Shown piece after piece: positions 16,349 through 26,457 of a DNA stretch of 64,000 nucleotides. Position numbers and translations under genes: made by a program. Numbering within the stretch: position 1 is the stretch's first letter; the number at the start of each line of letters is the position of its first letter. The stretch spans positions 62,001-126,000 of the forward strand of contig JAPPFW010000002.1 in NCBI GenBank assembly GCA_028821575.1, read 5' to 3'. Under the pieces are notes generated by a model. The model was not told the origin of the DNA. It saw nothing but the letters and a program-made list of their open reading frames with translations, and did no database searches. This stretch comes from a bacterium. Lineage in GTDB: Bacteria; Actinomycetota; Acidimicrobiia; Spongiisociales; Spongiisociaceae.

Positions 16349-19300
16349 ATGAAGGGCCCGCGTTATGCCGAACTGCATGCCCATTCCAACTTCTCGTTCC
16401 TGGACGGGGCATCTCACCCCGGACGCCTGGTGGAGCGGGCCGCGGAACTCGGCTACGAGGCTCTGGCGATCACCGACCATGATGGTTTCTACGGGTTGGT
16501 GCGGTTCTGGCAGGCCGCCCGGGAGAGCGGATTGCCGGCTGTGTACGGGGTGGAACTCTCGCTCCCGCCCATCGGTTCACCCGACGAGGGGGTTACATCC
16601 CCCTTCGAGGAAGCGGCCCGGCGCGACGCCACCCGTATCCCGACCCCGACGGACGAACGCGCCCGGCGTAACGGCCTGAGAACCCGTCGGACCCACCGGA
16701 CCAAGCCGGTAGCGGACAGTAGCGATTCGGAACACCTGGTCGTGCTGGCGCCCTCACCGGAGGGGTACGCCCAGTTGAGCCGGCTGGTCTCCCTGGCCCA
16801 GCTACGCGGGAAGAAGGACCGCCCCGTCTACCGATGGGAGGACCTGTCGAACGCCGCCGCCAGGGGTGGGCTGGTGGCGCTCACCGGGTGCGGGCGGGGA
16901 GCGGTCCCGCGGGCAGCGCAGCGGGGTGACGAGGTGGCGGCTCTCCGGGCTGCTTCCCGCCTGCGGGAGATCTTCGGGCAACGTCTCCACATCGAGCTCT
17001 GGGACCACCGCATGCCGGAGGACGACCACCGCAACGACCTCCTATGGGAGATAGCCGCCAGGCTGAACCTGCCCGTGGTGGCCACCAACAACGTCCACTA
17101 CGCCGACCGGCACGACGCGGATCTGTCCGAGGTGCTAGCAGCCATCGGAGGGCGCCGTTCCCTCACCGAGCACGACGGGTTCCGGCCCGCCACCGACGAG
17201 CGTTACCTCAAATCACCCGGCGAGATGGCGGCCCGGTTCCGCAAGTATCCGGGAGTGGTGGAACGGGCCGCCTCGCTGGGCCGGGACATGGCCTTCGACC
17301 TGCGCCTGGTGGCGCCCCGGCTGCCCGACTTCCCCATGCCCGACCGCTTCCGCTCCGAGATGGACTACCTGCGCCATCTCACTTTCCGGGGCGCCCGGAA
17401 GGTATATCCCGAAGGGGGAGGGGGAGTCGAGGCGGGAGCTGTCGCCCGCCTGACGTACGAACTGGACGTCATACAGCGCCTCGGCTTCCCCGGCTACTTC
17501 CTCGTGGTGTGGGATATCGTCAACTACGCCCGTGACCAGGACATCATGTGCCAGATACGGGGTTCGGGCGCCGACTCGGCGGTCTGCCGCTGCCTCGGCC
17601 TCACCCGGGTCGACCCCATCCGCCTGGGCCTGCCGTTCGAACGGTTCCTCTCCGAGGAGCGCGGTCGCCCGCCCGACATCGACCTGGACCTCGAGGCGGA
17701 GCGCCGCGAGGAGGTCATCCAGTACTGCTACCGGCGGTACGGCCGGGAACGGGCTGCCATGGTCGCCAACGTGATCACCTACCGGGCCCGTTCTGTGCTC
17801 AAGGACGTAGCCAAGGCGTTTGGCTTCACCCAGGCACAGGCCGACGGCATGACCAGGTACGTGGACACTCACGCTCCCATGGAACTGCCCTTGGAGGATC
17901 CGCTCCCGGCCGGGTTGACCGCCGAACTCGTCTATGACATCTGCCGCCGTCTCGACGGGTTCCCCAGGCACCTGGGCATCCACTCGGGAGGCATGGTCAT
18001 CGCCGACCGCCCGCTGTGGCAGGTGGCGCCCGTCGAATGGGGACGCATGGAGAACCGGACGGTGCTGCAATGGGACAAGGACGACTGCGCCGCCATGGGG
18101 ATCGTCAAGTTCGACCTGCTCGGCCTGGGCATGCTGAATGCCTTGCACCTCACGGTGGACACCATCGAGGAGGCCCACGGCCGCCGGATCGACCTGGCCA
18201 CCGTTCCCCAGGAACCGACCGTGTACGAGATGCTGACCAGAGCCGACACCGTGGGACTGTTCCAGGTCGAGTCCAGGGCCCAGATGGCCACCCTGCCGCG
18301 CCTCAAACCCAGGACCTTCTACGACCTGGCCGTGCAGGTGGCTTTGATCCGTCCCGGCCCCATCCAGGGCGCCTCGGTCCATCCCTACCTGCGCCGGCGC
18401 AACGGCAAGGAACCGGTCCGCTACCCCCATCCACTGGCCCGACCGGTCCTGGAGCGCACCCTCGGCGTGCCTGTCTTCCAGGAGCAGCTCATGGAACTGG
18501 CCCGCGTATGCGCCGGTTTCGACGGGGGCCAGTCCGACCGGCTCCGTTCCGCCATGACCCACAAGCGATCGGACGAGGCGATGGCACAACTCAAGGAGGA
18601 GGTGTTCGAGGGGATGCGCTCCAAGGGGGTGACAGGCGCCGCCGCCCGCGAGATCTGGGAGAAGCTGCAGGGGTTCGCCTCGTTCGGCTTCCCCGAGAGC
18701 CACTCTGTGTCGTTCGCCTACATCGTCTACATGTCGGCCTGGCTGCGCTACCACTACCCGGCCGAGTTCCTGGTCGGACTGCTCAACGCCCAGCCGATGG
18801 GCTTCTACTCCCCGAACTCGCTGGTACAGGACGCCCTCCGCCACGGGGTGGTGGTGCTGGACCCCGACGTGAACCGCTCCCTGGAGGAGTGCACGGTCGA
18901 ACCACACCCTTGCGCCGAGGACGACATCGTGGAGCACTGCGGTATGCGATGGCGGCGCGGGAGGGGCCCGGTCGGAGACCCCATCCGGGAGCCGGTGGCG
19001 GCCCGGCTCGGGCTGGGATACGTCCGCAACCTGGGAGAGGCCGAGGCGAGACGGATCCTGGCAGCCCGCCAGATCGGTGGCGCCTTCTCCGATCCCACCG
19101 AATTCGCCCACCGCACCGGGCTGGCGGTGGGCACCCTCGAGGGCCTCGCCGCCGCCGGCGCCTTCGGATCGTTCGGGATATCCCCCCGCCAGGGCATGTG
19201 GATGGCCGGCGCCCTGGCCGGTACCGGTCCCGAGCGGCTACCCCTCGTACCCGGAGTGGACCCGCCCCGGCTGGCGCCGATGAACGACCGGGAGGCCCAC

Positions 19301-19690
19301 CAGGCGTCATTGTGGGCGACCGGAGTGTCGGTCAAGCATCCCATGCACTTCGCCCGTCCCCGGCTGGCGGAACTCGGATGTATTCCCATCGCCGAAGTAC
19401 TCGAAATACGCCGCAACGGCGTCAGGATCGAGGTAGGGGGCGTCGTCACCCACCGGCAACGCCCGGCAACGTCCAGGGGCGTGGTCTTCTTCAACCTCGA
19501 GGACGAGACCGGCCTGCTCAACGTGGTGGTGCTGCCGGAGGTCTGGATGGAACACCGCAGGGTCGCCCGTCGCAACCCCGGCCTGATCATCCGGGGAATC
19601 CTCGAATACCGCGACGGCGTGACCAACCTGGTGGCCAGAGGCTTCACCCCCCTGCGAACCGACCGGCTACAAGCCCGGAACTTCCGCTGA
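16349..19690 (+). CDS. dnaE2: Error-prone DNA polymerase III alpha, DnaE2
   Basis: The catalytic subunit of the SOS mutasome: a C-family polymerase for translesion synthesis with ImuA' and ImuB. It has 1113 residues. The N-terminal PHP domain is intact ([26 protein letters not shown]). The palm carries the catalytic aspartates in [10 protein letters not shown] and in GIVKFDLLG. After the fingers come a helix-hairpin-helix region (about 900-950) and a C-terminal OB domain (about 1010-1090). The extended basic segment in the PHP region ([12 protein letters not shown]) and the RNFR ending are typical of DnaE2 rather than replicative DnaE1. Expression is predicted to be damage-induced from its own LexA box. 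Confidence 0.95.
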   Translation: MKGPRYAELHAHSNFSFLDGASHPGRLVERAAELGYEALAITDHDGFYGLVRFWQAARESGLPAVYGVELSLPPIGSPDEGVTSPFEEAARRDATRIPTPTDERARRNGLRTRRTHRTKPVADSSDSEHLVVLAPSPEGYAQLSRLVSLAQLRGKKDRPVYRWEDLSNAAARGGLVALTGCGRGAVPRAAQRGDEVAALRAASRLREIFGQRLHIELWDHRMPEDDHRNDLLWEIAARLNLPVVATNNVHYADRHDADLSEVLAAIGGRRSLTEHDGFRPATDERYLKSPGEMAARFRKYPGVVERAASLGRDMAFDLRLVAPRLPDFPMPDRFRSEMDYLRHLTFRGARKVYPEGGGGVEAGAVARLTYELDVIQRLGFPGYFLVVWDIVNYARDQDIMCQIRGSGADSAVCRCLGLTRVDPIRLGLPFERFLSEERGRPPDIDLDLEAERREEVIQYCYRRYGRERAAMVANVITYRARSVLKDVAKAFGFTQAQADGMTRYVDTHAPMELPLEDPLPAGLTAELVYDICRRLDGFPRHLGIHSGGMVIADRPLWQVAPVEWGRMENRTVLQWDKDDCAAMGIVKFDLLGLGMLNALHLTVDTIEEAHGRRIDLATVPQEPTVYEMLTRADTVGLFQVESRAQMATLPRLKPRTFYDLAVQVALIRPGPIQGASVHPYLRRRNGKEPVRYPHPLARPVLERTLGVPVFQEQLMELARVCAGFDGGQSDRLRSAMTHKRSDEAMAQLKEEVFEGMRSKGVTGAAAREIWEKLQGFASFGFPESHSVSFAYIVYMSAWLRYHYPAEFLVGLLNAQPMGFYSPNSLVQDALRHGVVVLDPDVNRSLEECTVEPHPCAEDDIVEHCGMRWRRGRGPVGDPIREPVAARLGLGYVRNLGEAEARRILAARQIGGAFSDPTEFAHRTGLAVGTLEGLAAAGAFGSFGISPRQGMWMAGALAGTGPERLPLVPGVDPPRLAPMNDREAHQASLWATGVSVKHPMHFARPRLAELGCIPIAEVLEIRRNGVRIEVGGVVTHRQRPATSRGVVFFNLEDETGLLNVVVLPEVWMEHRRVARRNPGLIIRGILEYRDGVTNLVARGFTPLRTDRLQARNFR

Positions 19691-19740
19691 AGAACCTCCC
19701 AGAGTCCTGGAATGGGATGGATCGGGAGGCAAGACCCGTT

Positions 19741-19756
19741 ACCGCCGGGAGGCGGT
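19741..19756 (+). terminator. Hairpin after dnaE2
   Basis: ACCGCC-GGGA-GGCGGT is a perfect six-pair stem with a four-base loop. The sequence after it (CTTGAAC) has no U-run, so efficiency is uncertain. Confidence 0.5.
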
Positions 19757-19783
19757 CTTGAACTATGTCCCGAGTGTTATGGC

Positions 19784-19789
19784 TACAAT
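19784..19789 (+). promoter_or_regulatory. -10 box of the Phd/PIN operon
   Basis: TACAAT is close to consensus and lies about 25 bases before the GTG of the antitoxin, leaving room for the AGGGAGG ribosome site. No convincing -35 at 17 bases; TTGAAC is 20 bases upstream. Confidence 0.4.
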
Positions 19790-19814
19790 GGTGGTCACAT
19801 CAGGGAGGTCTACC

Positions 19815-20066
19815 GTGCGCACCGTAGGGATCAGGCAATTCAGGGATCAGGCAACCACTTTGATGAAGCTCGGTGAGACGATCCGGATCGAGCGGAACGG
19901 CAAACCGATCGGTTTCTTCGTGCCGGTTCCAACGCCAAAGCACAACCGCAGAGAGATCATCGAGTCGTACGACCGCGTCGGCGAGGCGGTCGGAAGGGTT
20001 CTGCAGGCTACCGGTCTGAACGAGGAGGAACTCGTTCGCGCTATAGCGCCGGAGGACTCCGAGTAA
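19815..20066 (+). CDS. Phd/YefM-type antitoxin
   Basis: An 83-residue antitoxin. The N-terminal MRTVGIRQFRDQATTLMKLGETIRIERNGKPIGFFVPV is the Phd/YefM DNA-binding fold; the acidic, flexible C-terminal part (from about residue 45) would wrap the toxin. GTG 19815 is chosen because AGGGAGG lies six bases before it. The toxin gene follows after five bases. Like others of the family it probably represses its own promoter. Confidence 0.85.
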   Translation: MRTVGIRQFRDQATTLMKLGETIRIERNGKPIGFFVPVPTPKHNRREIIESYDRVGEAVGRVLQATGLNEEELVRAIAPEDSE

Positions 20067-20071
20067 GCCTG

Positions 20072-20503
20072 ATGCTGCTCGTGGTCGATACCAGTGTGCT
20101 GGTGGGTGACCTTCTAAGGGTAAAGGGGAGGCAAAGGCTGGCAGACCCTCGATTGGAACTGTTCATTCCCGAGCAAACTCTGGCCGAGGTTCATGTGGGG
20201 TTGCCCCGTCGCATCGGCGCCTTTGCAGCCGCTAAAGGTCTCAGTTCCGTCCACCGCGATGATCTGGTCGTAGTGAGCCTCCTCACGGTTGACAACAACC
20301 TGGCCGTAGTTGCCACCGAGATCTACCGCCCGTTCAAGGACGAAGCGCTGGCCCGGTCACAACGCGACCCCTCCGACTGGCCGGCCGTGGCCTGCGCCCT
20401 CGCACTGGACGGAGCGATCTGGACGAACGACAACGACTTCCTGGGTACCGGCGTTCCCACCTGGACCACCCAAACCCTGCAAACCTGGCTTGACCGCCAG
20501 TAG
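20072..20503 (+). CDS. PIN-domain ribonuclease toxin (VapC-like)
   Basis: A 143-residue PIN domain. Acidic metal-binding residues are all present: D6 (VVDTSVLV), E39 (QTLAEVHVG), D102 (SDWPAVACAL) and D120/D122 in WTNDNDFLG. VapC-like toxins cut tRNA or rRNA at single sites and stop translation when the antitoxin is degraded. It pairs with the Phd-type antitoxin just upstream; the combination Phd-PIN is common in actinobacteria. The set looks intact. Confidence 0.88.
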   Translation: MLLVVDTSVLVGDLLRVKGRQRLADPRLELFIPEQTLAEVHVGLPRRIGAFAAAKGLSSVHRDDLVVVSLLTVDNNLAVVATEIYRPFKDEALARSQRDPSDWPAVACALALDGAIWTNDNDFLGTGVPTWTTQTLQTWLDRQ

Positions 20504-20542
20504 GGACCGCTCGAAGGAACCGCACGCGCATACTTAGCCTGA

Positions 20543-20559
20543 GGCTCACCGGGGGAGCC
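20543..20559 (+). terminator. Short hairpin after the toxin gene
   Basis: GGCTC (20543-20547) pairs with GAGCC (20555-20559) around a seven-base loop, about 40 bases after the toxin stop. No U-run. It could also belong to the trpE upstream region, but I see no attenuator-like tryptophan-codon leader. Confidence 0.3.
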
Positions 20560-20588
20560 GTCGGTTCCGGATCGGCTCTGCTCGTCGG

Positions 20589-20594
20589 TAACGT
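20589..20594 (+). promoter_or_regulatory. -10 box of trpE, leaderless-type
   Basis: TAACGT ends six bases before the ATG at 20601. This spacing is what supports ATG 20601 over the GTG at 20595. Confidence 0.4.
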
Positions 20595-20600
20595 GTGGCC

Positions 20601-22079
20601 ATGGAGATAAGCCCCGACCTCGCCGGGTTCCGCCGCATGGCGGAGTCGTTACCGGTGGTTCCGGTGACCATGTCCTTGCTGTCCGACCGGGAGACGCCGG
20701 TCAGTGTCTACGGCAAACTGGTCGGTGACCGGCCCGGATTCCTGCTCGAGTCCCTCGAGGGGGGCGAGAGGTGGGCGCAGTGGTCGTTCCTCGGATGGGA
20801 CCCGGTGTTCACGGTGACCAGCCACGACGGCGTCACCGGCGTGGACGATCCCCGGCTCGAGCTTCCCGAAGGGGACCCGCTCACGGTGCTGGAACAGTTG
20901 CTGGCGCGCTACGACACAGGCCCGATCGAGGGACTTCCACCCCTGCACTCCGGAGCCGTGGGGTACCTCTCCTACGACATGGTCCGTTACGTCGAACACC
21001 TACCCGACCGGCCCGCCGACGACCGGGGACTGCCCGAGATGATGTGGCAGTTCGTGGGCAGCCTGGCCGCGCTCGACCACTTCGGCCAGACCATCACCCT
21101 CGTCCGGAATGTCTTCACGGACCTCGAGGAGGATCTAGACGCCGCCTACGAGGAGGCGGTCTGCCGCCTGCGCGCCGCGGCTGACCGCCTCGGCATGGCC
21201 CTCCGCTACCGACCCGCAGGGCCTTTCCACAGGTCCGCCACCGGCCAGCCCCCGGTCACATCGACGATGACCCGGGAGGTCTTCGAGGACGCGGTCAGGG
21301 TGGTGAAGGACTACATCAGGGCCGGCGACGCCTACCAGGTGGTGCTGAGCCAGCGCCTCGCCACCCCGTTCGAGGGCGACCCCTTCAACATCTACCGGGC
21401 GCTGCGCCTGATCAACCCGTCCCCTTTCCTGTTCTACCTCCACCACCCCGGCGTCACCGTGGCCGGTTCCTCACCCGAACTCATGACCCGGGTCCGGGAC
21501 GGAACCGTCTACTCCCGGCCGATCGCCGGAACCCGACCCCGCGGCGCCACCGAGGAGGAGGACCTTGCCCTGGAGAAGGAGATGCTGGCCGACCCGAAGG
21601 AGCGGGCGGAACATGTCATGCTCATCGACCTGGCCCGCAACGACCTCGGCAGGGTATGCGACTTCGGCTCGGTCAAGGTGGACGACCTGATGGTGGTGGA
21701 ACGGTACTCCCACGTGATGCACATCGTATCCGGCGTCTCGGGAAACCTCAGCGACGGCTACGGGCCTGTCGATGTGGTCCGGGCGGTGTTCCCGCACGGC
21801 ACCGTGTCCGGCGCTCCCAAGGTGCGGGCCATGGAGATCATCGACGAGCTGGAGCCGGTAGCCAGGGGACCTTACGCGGGCGCTGCCGGCTACCTGGACT
21901 TCAGCGGCAACGTCGACACGGCGATCTGCCTGAGGACGGTGGTCATCGCGGATGGCACCGCTTGGATCCAGGCGGGGGCGGGCCTGGTAGCCGACTCGGA
22001 CCCGACGACCGAGTACCGGGAGACTGAGGCCAAGGCCGCCGCGGCGCTTGCGGCCATCGTCGGAGCGGAGCTCGTGTGA
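20601..22079 (+). CDS. trpE: Anthranilate synthase component I
   Basis: Converts chorismate and ammonia (from the glutaminase TrpG) to anthranilate, the first step of tryptophan synthesis. It has 492 residues. The feedback-inhibition motif LLES is present in PGFLLESLEGGERWAQWSF. The chorismate-binding domain shows SPELM, RPIAGTRPRG, LIDLARNDLGRV and FPHGTVSGAPKVRAMEII, all intact. The gene starts the trp cluster and its stop overlaps the next start as GTGA. trpG and trpD are not in this window, so the glutaminase and the phosphoribosyltransferase must be elsewhere. Confidence 0.95.
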   Translation: MEISPDLAGFRRMAESLPVVPVTMSLLSDRETPVSVYGKLVGDRPGFLLESLEGGERWAQWSFLGWDPVFTVTSHDGVTGVDDPRLELPEGDPLTVLEQLLARYDTGPIEGLPPLHSGAVGYLSYDMVRYVEHLPDRPADDRGLPEMMWQFVGSLAALDHFGQTITLVRNVFTDLEEDLDAAYEEAVCRLRAAADRLGMALRYRPAGPFHRSATGQPPVTSTMTREVFEDAVRVVKDYIRAGDAYQVVLSQRLATPFEGDPFNIYRALRLINPSPFLFYLHHPGVTVAGSSPELMTRVRDGTVYSRPIAGTRPRGATEEEDLALEKEMLADPKERAEHVMLIDLARNDLGRVCDFGSVKVDDLMVVERYSHVMHIVSGVSGNLSDGYGPVDVVRAVFPHGTVSGAPKVRAMEIIDELEPVARGPYAGAAGYLDFSGNVDTAICLRTVVIADGTAWIQAGAGLVADSDPTTEYRETEAKAAAALAAIVGAELV

Positions 22080-23011
22080 CCAGGTGGCCGCAGTCGTTCG
22101 GTGACGCGACGGCCGAGTACGCTGCCGCCCGCGAAGCAGCCGGGTTCGTCGGGGGTGAGAGCGCTTTGTTGTGGGCGGTGGGATCCGACACGATGAGCTT
22201 CCTCCAGAACATCCTCAGCCAGGACGTCGAGGCACTGCCGCCGGGACATGTAGCCCGGTCGTTCCTCCTCCAGCCCCGGGGGAAACTGGAGGCGCTGCTG
22301 TGGTTGCTGCGGGGAGAGGACCGGGTGGGGATCGTCACCGGAGCCGACCGCCGGGAGGAGACCCTCCGGACCATGTCGCGCTGGCGCCTGCGTGTGGATG
22401 TCGATCTGGTGCCGGATGCCCGTGAGGTATTCGACGTATGGGGTCCGGCCCCAGCCATGCTCGACGTCGCCGGCGGTTGGAGAGACGAGGACGGGATCCT
22501 GGTGGCGGAGGTGAGCGACAGCCCAATCCGCCATCGCCTGGTAGCCGGTCTCGGAGTTTCCGACCTGGAGCACCGCGGTCTGCAGCCCATCGGGCGGCAT
22601 GCCCATACCACGCTGCGTATCGAGACTGGAGAACCCCGCTTCGGCCTCGACATCGATCACAAGACCATCCCCCAGGAGTCCGGCCTGGTCCCCGAGGCCG
22701 TGTCTTTCACCAAGGGGTGCTTCCTCGGCCAGGAACTGGTGGCGCGCATCGACAGCCGCGGGCGTGTGAACCGCAACCTTCGAGGGGTACGGATGTTGGA
22801 GCCGGTGATCCCCCCGATCGGCGCAAGGGTCACCCATGCAGGGAAACTGGTCGGCACATTGACGTCGGTGGCGGAGAGTCCGGCGATGCGCGCACCTATC
22901 GCAATGGCACTGATCCGGCGTGAGGCCCCGCCGGGCACCCGCGTACGTGTTTCCTGGGAGCAGGGCGAGACCGAGGCGATGATCGAACAACTTCCGCTGC
23001 TCGCCGACTGA
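22076..23011 (+). CDS. ygfZ: YgfZ/GcvT-like folate-binding protein
   Basis: A 311-residue tetrahydrofolate-binding protein of the YgfZ (IBA57-like) family, which helps to assemble or repair Fe-S clusters. The hallmark KGCFLGQE is present at residues 213-220 with the conserved Cys215, followed by RIDSRGRVNR. It is related to the T-protein of glycine cleavage but lacks the full C-terminal domain. The GTG start overlaps the trpE stop by four bases, so translation is coupled. It has no known role in tryptophan synthesis and looks like a passenger in the operon. Confidence 0.85.
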   Translation: MTRWPQSFGDATAEYAAAREAAGFVGGESALLWAVGSDTMSFLQNILSQDVEALPPGHVARSFLLQPRGKLEALLWLLRGEDRVGIVTGADRREETLRTMSRWRLRVDVDLVPDAREVFDVWGPAPAMLDVAGGWRDEDGILVAEVSDSPIRHRLVAGLGVSDLEHRGLQPIGRHAHTTLRIETGEPRFGLDIDHKTIPQESGLVPEAVSFTKGCFLGQELVARIDSRGRVNRNLRGVRMLEPVIPPIGARVTHAGKLVGTLTSVAESPAMRAPIAMALIRREAPPGTRVRVSWEQGETEAMIEQLPLLAD

Positions 23012-23052
23012 GCAGTCCACGACGGGACGGTATTGATCGACGCCGCCGCGAG

Positions 23053-23058
23053 TAGCCT
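23053..23058 (+). promoter_or_regulatory. -10 box of trpC
   Basis: TAGCCT ends eight bases before the trpC ATG. It suggests an internal promoter producing a leaderless trpC-F-B-A transcript. Confidence 0.35.
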
Positions 23059-23066
23059 TCACGGCC

Positions 23067-23828
23067 ATGCTCGACAATGTCCTCACCTCTGTCCGCCGCC
23101 GCCTCCCCTCCCTGAAGGCACTTGAGGATCAGATCCGTGAATCGGCGCTCCGCATGCCGCCTCCGCGGGACTTCGCCAGGGCACTCACCGGTCCCGGACT
23201 GTCGATCATCGCCGAGTTCAAACGGGCTTCACCCTCGAAGGGGATTATCAACGCCGGGATGGATCCCTCCGAACGGGCCGCCGCGTTCGAGTCGGGCGGA
23301 GCATCCGCGATGTCGGTCCTGACCGAGCCGGACCACTTTATGGGAGGCCCCGAAGACCTCCGGGCGGCCCGGTCCGCAACCTCGCTTCCGGCGCTGCGCA
23401 AGGACTTCACCCTCGACACCGTCCACGTATGGGAGGCAAGGGCCATGGGCGCCGACGCGGTGCTGCTAATCGTGGCGATCCTCGACGACCCGCTGCTGGC
23501 CAAGCTGCTGCGGACAGCCGAAGAAGCGGGGTTGACAGCCCTGGTAGAGGTCCACAGCCGGGAGGAGGCGATCAGGGCATTGGATGCCGGCGCCAGGATC
23601 GTGGGCGTCAACAACCGGGACCTCCGGACCTTCGACGTGGATCTGGCGACCTCGGAGGTGATCTCACCGTTGCTGGAGGCGGTCGACGTACGCATTGCCG
23701 AGAGTGGGGTGAAGGGCCCGGAGGACGCTACCCGCCTCAGAGCCGCGGGATACGACGCTCTGCTGGTGGGGGAGTACCTGTCCAGATCGACGGATCCGGC
23801 GAAGGCCATCGCCGGTCTCAGGGGGTGA
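23067..23828 (+). CDS. trpC: Indole-3-glycerol phosphate synthase
   Basis: Closes the indole ring: CdRP to indole-3-glycerol phosphate plus CO2 and water. A 253-residue TIM barrel with the catalytic segments intact: IIAEFKRASPSKG (strand 1, catalytic Lys), LRKDFTLD (strand 3, second Lys), VNNRDLRTFDVDL (strand 6) and AESGV (strand 7). trpF follows one base after the stop, so the two are separate proteins but made together. It has a promoter-like -10 box of its own 55 bases after ygfZ. Confidence 0.96.
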   Translation: MLDNVLTSVRRRLPSLKALEDQIRESALRMPPPRDFARALTGPGLSIIAEFKRASPSKGIINAGMDPSERAAAFESGGASAMSVLTEPDHFMGGPEDLRAARSATSLPALRKDFTLDTVHVWEARAMGADAVLLIVAILDDPLLAKLLRTAEEAGLTALVEVHSREEAIRALDAGARIVGVNNRDLRTFDVDLATSEVISPLLEAVDVRIAESGVKGPEDATRLRAAGYDALLVGEYLSRSTDPAKAIAGLRG

Positions 23829-23829
23829 C

Positions 23830-24444
23830 ATGACCTGGGTGAAGGTCTGCGGAATGCGAACCGTGGTCGATCTCGAGGCCGCGGCCGAGGCCGGGGCGGA
23901 CGGGGTGGGCCTGAACCTGATCGAGGGTACAACCCGTTACGTGGAGATCGACGAGGCGGCTCGGCTGGCCTCCCAGTCCCGGGTACCCGCGGTGATCCTC
24001 ACGCTCGACACCCGCCCGGAGGAGTTGGTGGCGCTGCTGGACCGCGTGGGAGCCGCCGGCGTGCAGCCCTACGGTGACCACGCATCCGAAGCCGCCCACG
24101 CCGCCGCCCGGGCCGGGGCCTTCGTGCTGCGGCCGCACCGGGTGCGAGGTCCGGTGGACCTCCGGACGATCCCTCCCGGCCAAACCGCCCTTCTCGACGG
24201 CTACTCACCGGAGGGGCTGGGCGGAACGGGCAAGCGAATCGATCCGGAGTGGCTCCCCCCGCCGGGAAGCCGCTACGTACTGGCCGGCGGTCTCGACCCC
24301 TCGAACGTGGCCGAGGCCGTGTCCCGTTACCGTCCATGGGGTGTCGACGCGTCGTCCGGCCTAGAGTCTGCACCGGGAGTGAAGGATCCTGCCAGGATCC
24401 ACAGCTTTGTAAGGAACGCCAAACGGGTGGAGGAAGGTTCATGA
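23830..24444 (+). CDS. trpF: Phosphoribosylanthranilate isomerase
   Basis: Performs the Amadori rearrangement of phosphoribosylanthranilate to CdRP. A 204-residue TIM barrel. The catalytic cysteine is in VKVCGMR and the catalytic aspartate in [17 protein letters not shown], the usual family ending. The stop overlaps the trpB ATG (ATGA). Being separate from TrpC, and with a tryptophan context, it is unlikely to be the dual-function PriA of actinobacteria such as Streptomyces, which lack trpF. Confidence 0.94.
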   Translation: MTWVKVCGMRTVVDLEAAAEAGADGVGLNLIEGTTRYVEIDEAARLASQSRVPAVILTLDTRPEELVALLDRVGAAGVQPYGDHASEAAHAAARAGAFVLRPHRVRGPVDLRTIPPGQTALLDGYSPEGLGGTGKRIDPEWLPPPGSRYVLAGGLDPSNVAEAVSRYRPWGVDASSGLESAPGVKDPARIHSFVRNAKRVEEGS

Positions 24445-25649
24445 CGGTAACCCCCGCGACGGCTCCGGGCCCCAGGTTGGATCGGCCCGACGAACGGGGC
24501 AGGTTCGGTGACTACGGCGGCATGTTCGCGCCAGAGACCCTCATGCCGGCCCTGAAGGAACTGGCAACGGAGTTCGCCGATGCGTGGATCGACCCGAGCT
24601 TCGTGACCGAGTTCCACGATCTGCTGAACAACTACACGGGCAGACCCACCCCGCTTCACGGCGCGGACCATCTGTCCAGCGAGATCGGCGTCCGCGTCCT
24701 CCTAAAGCGGGAGGATCTGGCCCACACCGGCGCCCACAAGATCAACAACGCCCTGGGCCAGGCGCTGCTCACCACCCGCATGGGCAAGTCCCGGCTGATC
24801 GCCGAGACGGGCGCCGGCCAGCACGGCGTCGCCACAGCTACCGCCGCCGCCTACGCCGGCCTGGAGTGCCTGGTCTACATGGGCGAGAAGGACATCGATC
24901 GCCAAGCACTCAACGTGCAGAGAATGCGCATGCTCGGGACCGACGTGGTCCCGGTCACCTCCGGAGCCGGAACCCTCAAGGACGCCGTCAACGAAGCCAT
25001 GCGCGACTGGGTGCGCACCGTCGAGACCACCCACTACATAATCGGATCGGTTGTGGGACCACATCCGTTCCCGTGGATAGTGCGGGAGTTCCAGAAGGTG
25101 ATCGGGGAGGAGAGCATCGCCCAACTCGAAGGGGAGATACCCGACGTCGTAGTGGCCTGCGTGGGCGGAGGATCCAACGCCATCGGCATGTTCTACCCGT
25201 TTGCGGGTCGTGAAGAGGTCGAGTTGATCGGAGTGGAGGCGGCCGGTCACGGGATCGAGACCGGACGGCACGGAGCCTCGATAGGCGCCGGTTCACCGGG
25301 AATCCTCCACGGCGCCCGCACGTACATGCTCCAGGACGACGAGGGCCAGGTCCTCGAGGCCCACTCCATCTCGGCCGGCCTCGACTATCCGGGGGTAGGA
25401 CCGGAGCACGCGTACTTCGCAGACGCCGGTCTGGCCAGGTACGTGTCGATAACGGACGACGAGGCCTTGGGAGGGGTCGACCTGCTCTCCCGAACCGAGG
25501 GGATCATCCCCGCCCTCGAGTCGGCTCACGCCGTGGCCTGGGTGGCCAAGGAGGCCGATGCCCTGCGGGACCGGACGGTGCTGATCAACCTCTCGGGGCG
25601 CGGAGACAAGGATGTCGAGATGATCGCTGCCAAGACCGGGATGGGGTGA
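24441..25649 (+). CDS. trpB: Tryptophan synthase beta chain
   Basis: PLP enzyme joining indole and serine to tryptophan. It has 402 residues. The PLP lysine is K100 in the signature [15 protein letters not shown]; the phosphate loop is [10 protein letters not shown]. The N-terminal [15 protein letters not shown] and the COMM domain are typical of TrpB1, which works with TrpA through an indole tunnel. ATG 24441 overlaps the trpF stop by four bases and has GGAAGG upstream. The frame is open further upstream (to 24249) but inside trpF. Confidence 0.97.
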   Translation: MTVTPATAPGPRLDRPDERGRFGDYGGMFAPETLMPALKELATEFADAWIDPSFVTEFHDLLNNYTGRPTPLHGADHLSSEIGVRVLLKREDLAHTGAHKINNALGQALLTTRMGKSRLIAETGAGQHGVATATAAAYAGLECLVYMGEKDIDRQALNVQRMRMLGTDVVPVTSGAGTLKDAVNEAMRDWVRTVETTHYIIGSVVGPHPFPWIVREFQKVIGEESIAQLEGEIPDVVVACVGGGSNAIGMFYPFAGREEVELIGVEAAGHGIETGRHGASIGAGSPGILHGARTYMLQDDEGQVLEAHSISAGLDYPGVGPEHAYFADAGLARYVSITDDEALGGVDLLSRTEGIIPALESAHAVAWVAKEADALRDRTVLINLSGRGDKDVEMIAAKTGMG

Positions 25650-25653
25650 ACGG

Positions 25654-26457
25654 ATGAGCCGGAACGACCTGGACAGGCTGTTCGCAGACGTCAGGAGGCA
25701 AGGACGCACCGCGTTCCTGCCCTTCATGACCGCCGGCCTGCCGAGCCCGGGAGCCACGGTGGACACTTTCGTCGCGATGGCCGAGGCCGGCGCGGACGCC
25801 TTCGAGGTCGGGATTCCCTACAGTGATCCGCTCATGGACGGACCCACCATCCAGTTGGCGAGCGAGAGAGCGATCGAGCAGGGTATGACGCTGAGCGGCG
25901 GGTTCGACATCCTTCGCCGCGTGGTCGAGGCAACTGCGCGACCGTCGCTCGCTATGTCCTATGCCAACCCGGTGTTCCGGGTCGGCCCAGACGAGTTCGC
26001 CGGCCGGGCCGCCGACGCCGGAGCGTCCGGACTGATCGTCGCAGATTTGCCGCTGGAGGAAGCCGGACCCGTGATCGAGGCCTGCGAACGGGCCGGTATC
26101 GGCCTGGTGCTGTTCGCCGCGCCCACCACCCACGACGAGCGGCTGGTGAGGATCGCTGCCCGCGATCCGGTGTTCATCTACGGGGTCGCGGCAATGGGAG
26201 TGACCGGCGAGCGGGAAGAGGTGTCGGAAGTACCTCGCCGGCTCGCCGAGCGGATCAAGGCCGTGACCGACGTACCCCTGGTTATGGGCGTGGGTATCGG
26301 AACCCCTGCGCAAGCGGCCGCCCTTACCCCCCACGTCGACGGGATCATCGTCGGATCGGCATTGGTGCGCCGGGCGCTTGTCTCTGACGACCCCATCCCG
26401 GAGATCGCGTCCGCCACCCGTGCCCTGGCCCGGGCCATCTCGACGATCAGTTCATAG
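25654..26457 (+). CDS. trpA: Tryptophan synthase alpha chain
   Basis: Cleaves indole-3-glycerol phosphate to indole and G3P; indole passes to TrpB. A 267-residue TIM barrel. Catalytic Glu51 and Asp62 lie in AFEVGIPYSDPLMDGPTIQ; the phosphate-binding GVGIGTPAQAAAL and GIIVGSALV are intact. It starts four bases after trpB. It ends the trp cluster and is convergent with lepA. Confidence 0.96.
   Translation: MSRNDLDRLFADVRRQGRTAFLPFMTAGLPSPGATVDTFVAMAEAGADAFEVGIPYSDPLMDGPTIQLASERAIEQGMTLSGGFDILRRVVEATARPSLAMSYANPVFRVGPDEFAGRAADAGASGLIVADLPLEEAGPVIEACERAGIGLVLFAAPTTHDERLVRIAARDPVFIYGVAAMGVTGEREEVSEVPRRLAERIKAVTDVPLVMGVGIGTPAQAAALTPHVDGIIVGSALVRRALVSDDPIPEIASATRALARAISTISS

Noticed and set aside
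17213-19111. 632-codon minus-strand frame inside dnaE2
   Set aside because: Shadow frame of a GC-rich gene; the plus-strand frame has all DnaE2 motifs and the minus frame has no recognisable domain.
20504-20600. trp attenuator or T-box before trpE
   Set aside because: No leader with tandem Trp codons and no T-box core sequence; only a weak hairpin and a leaderless -10 box.
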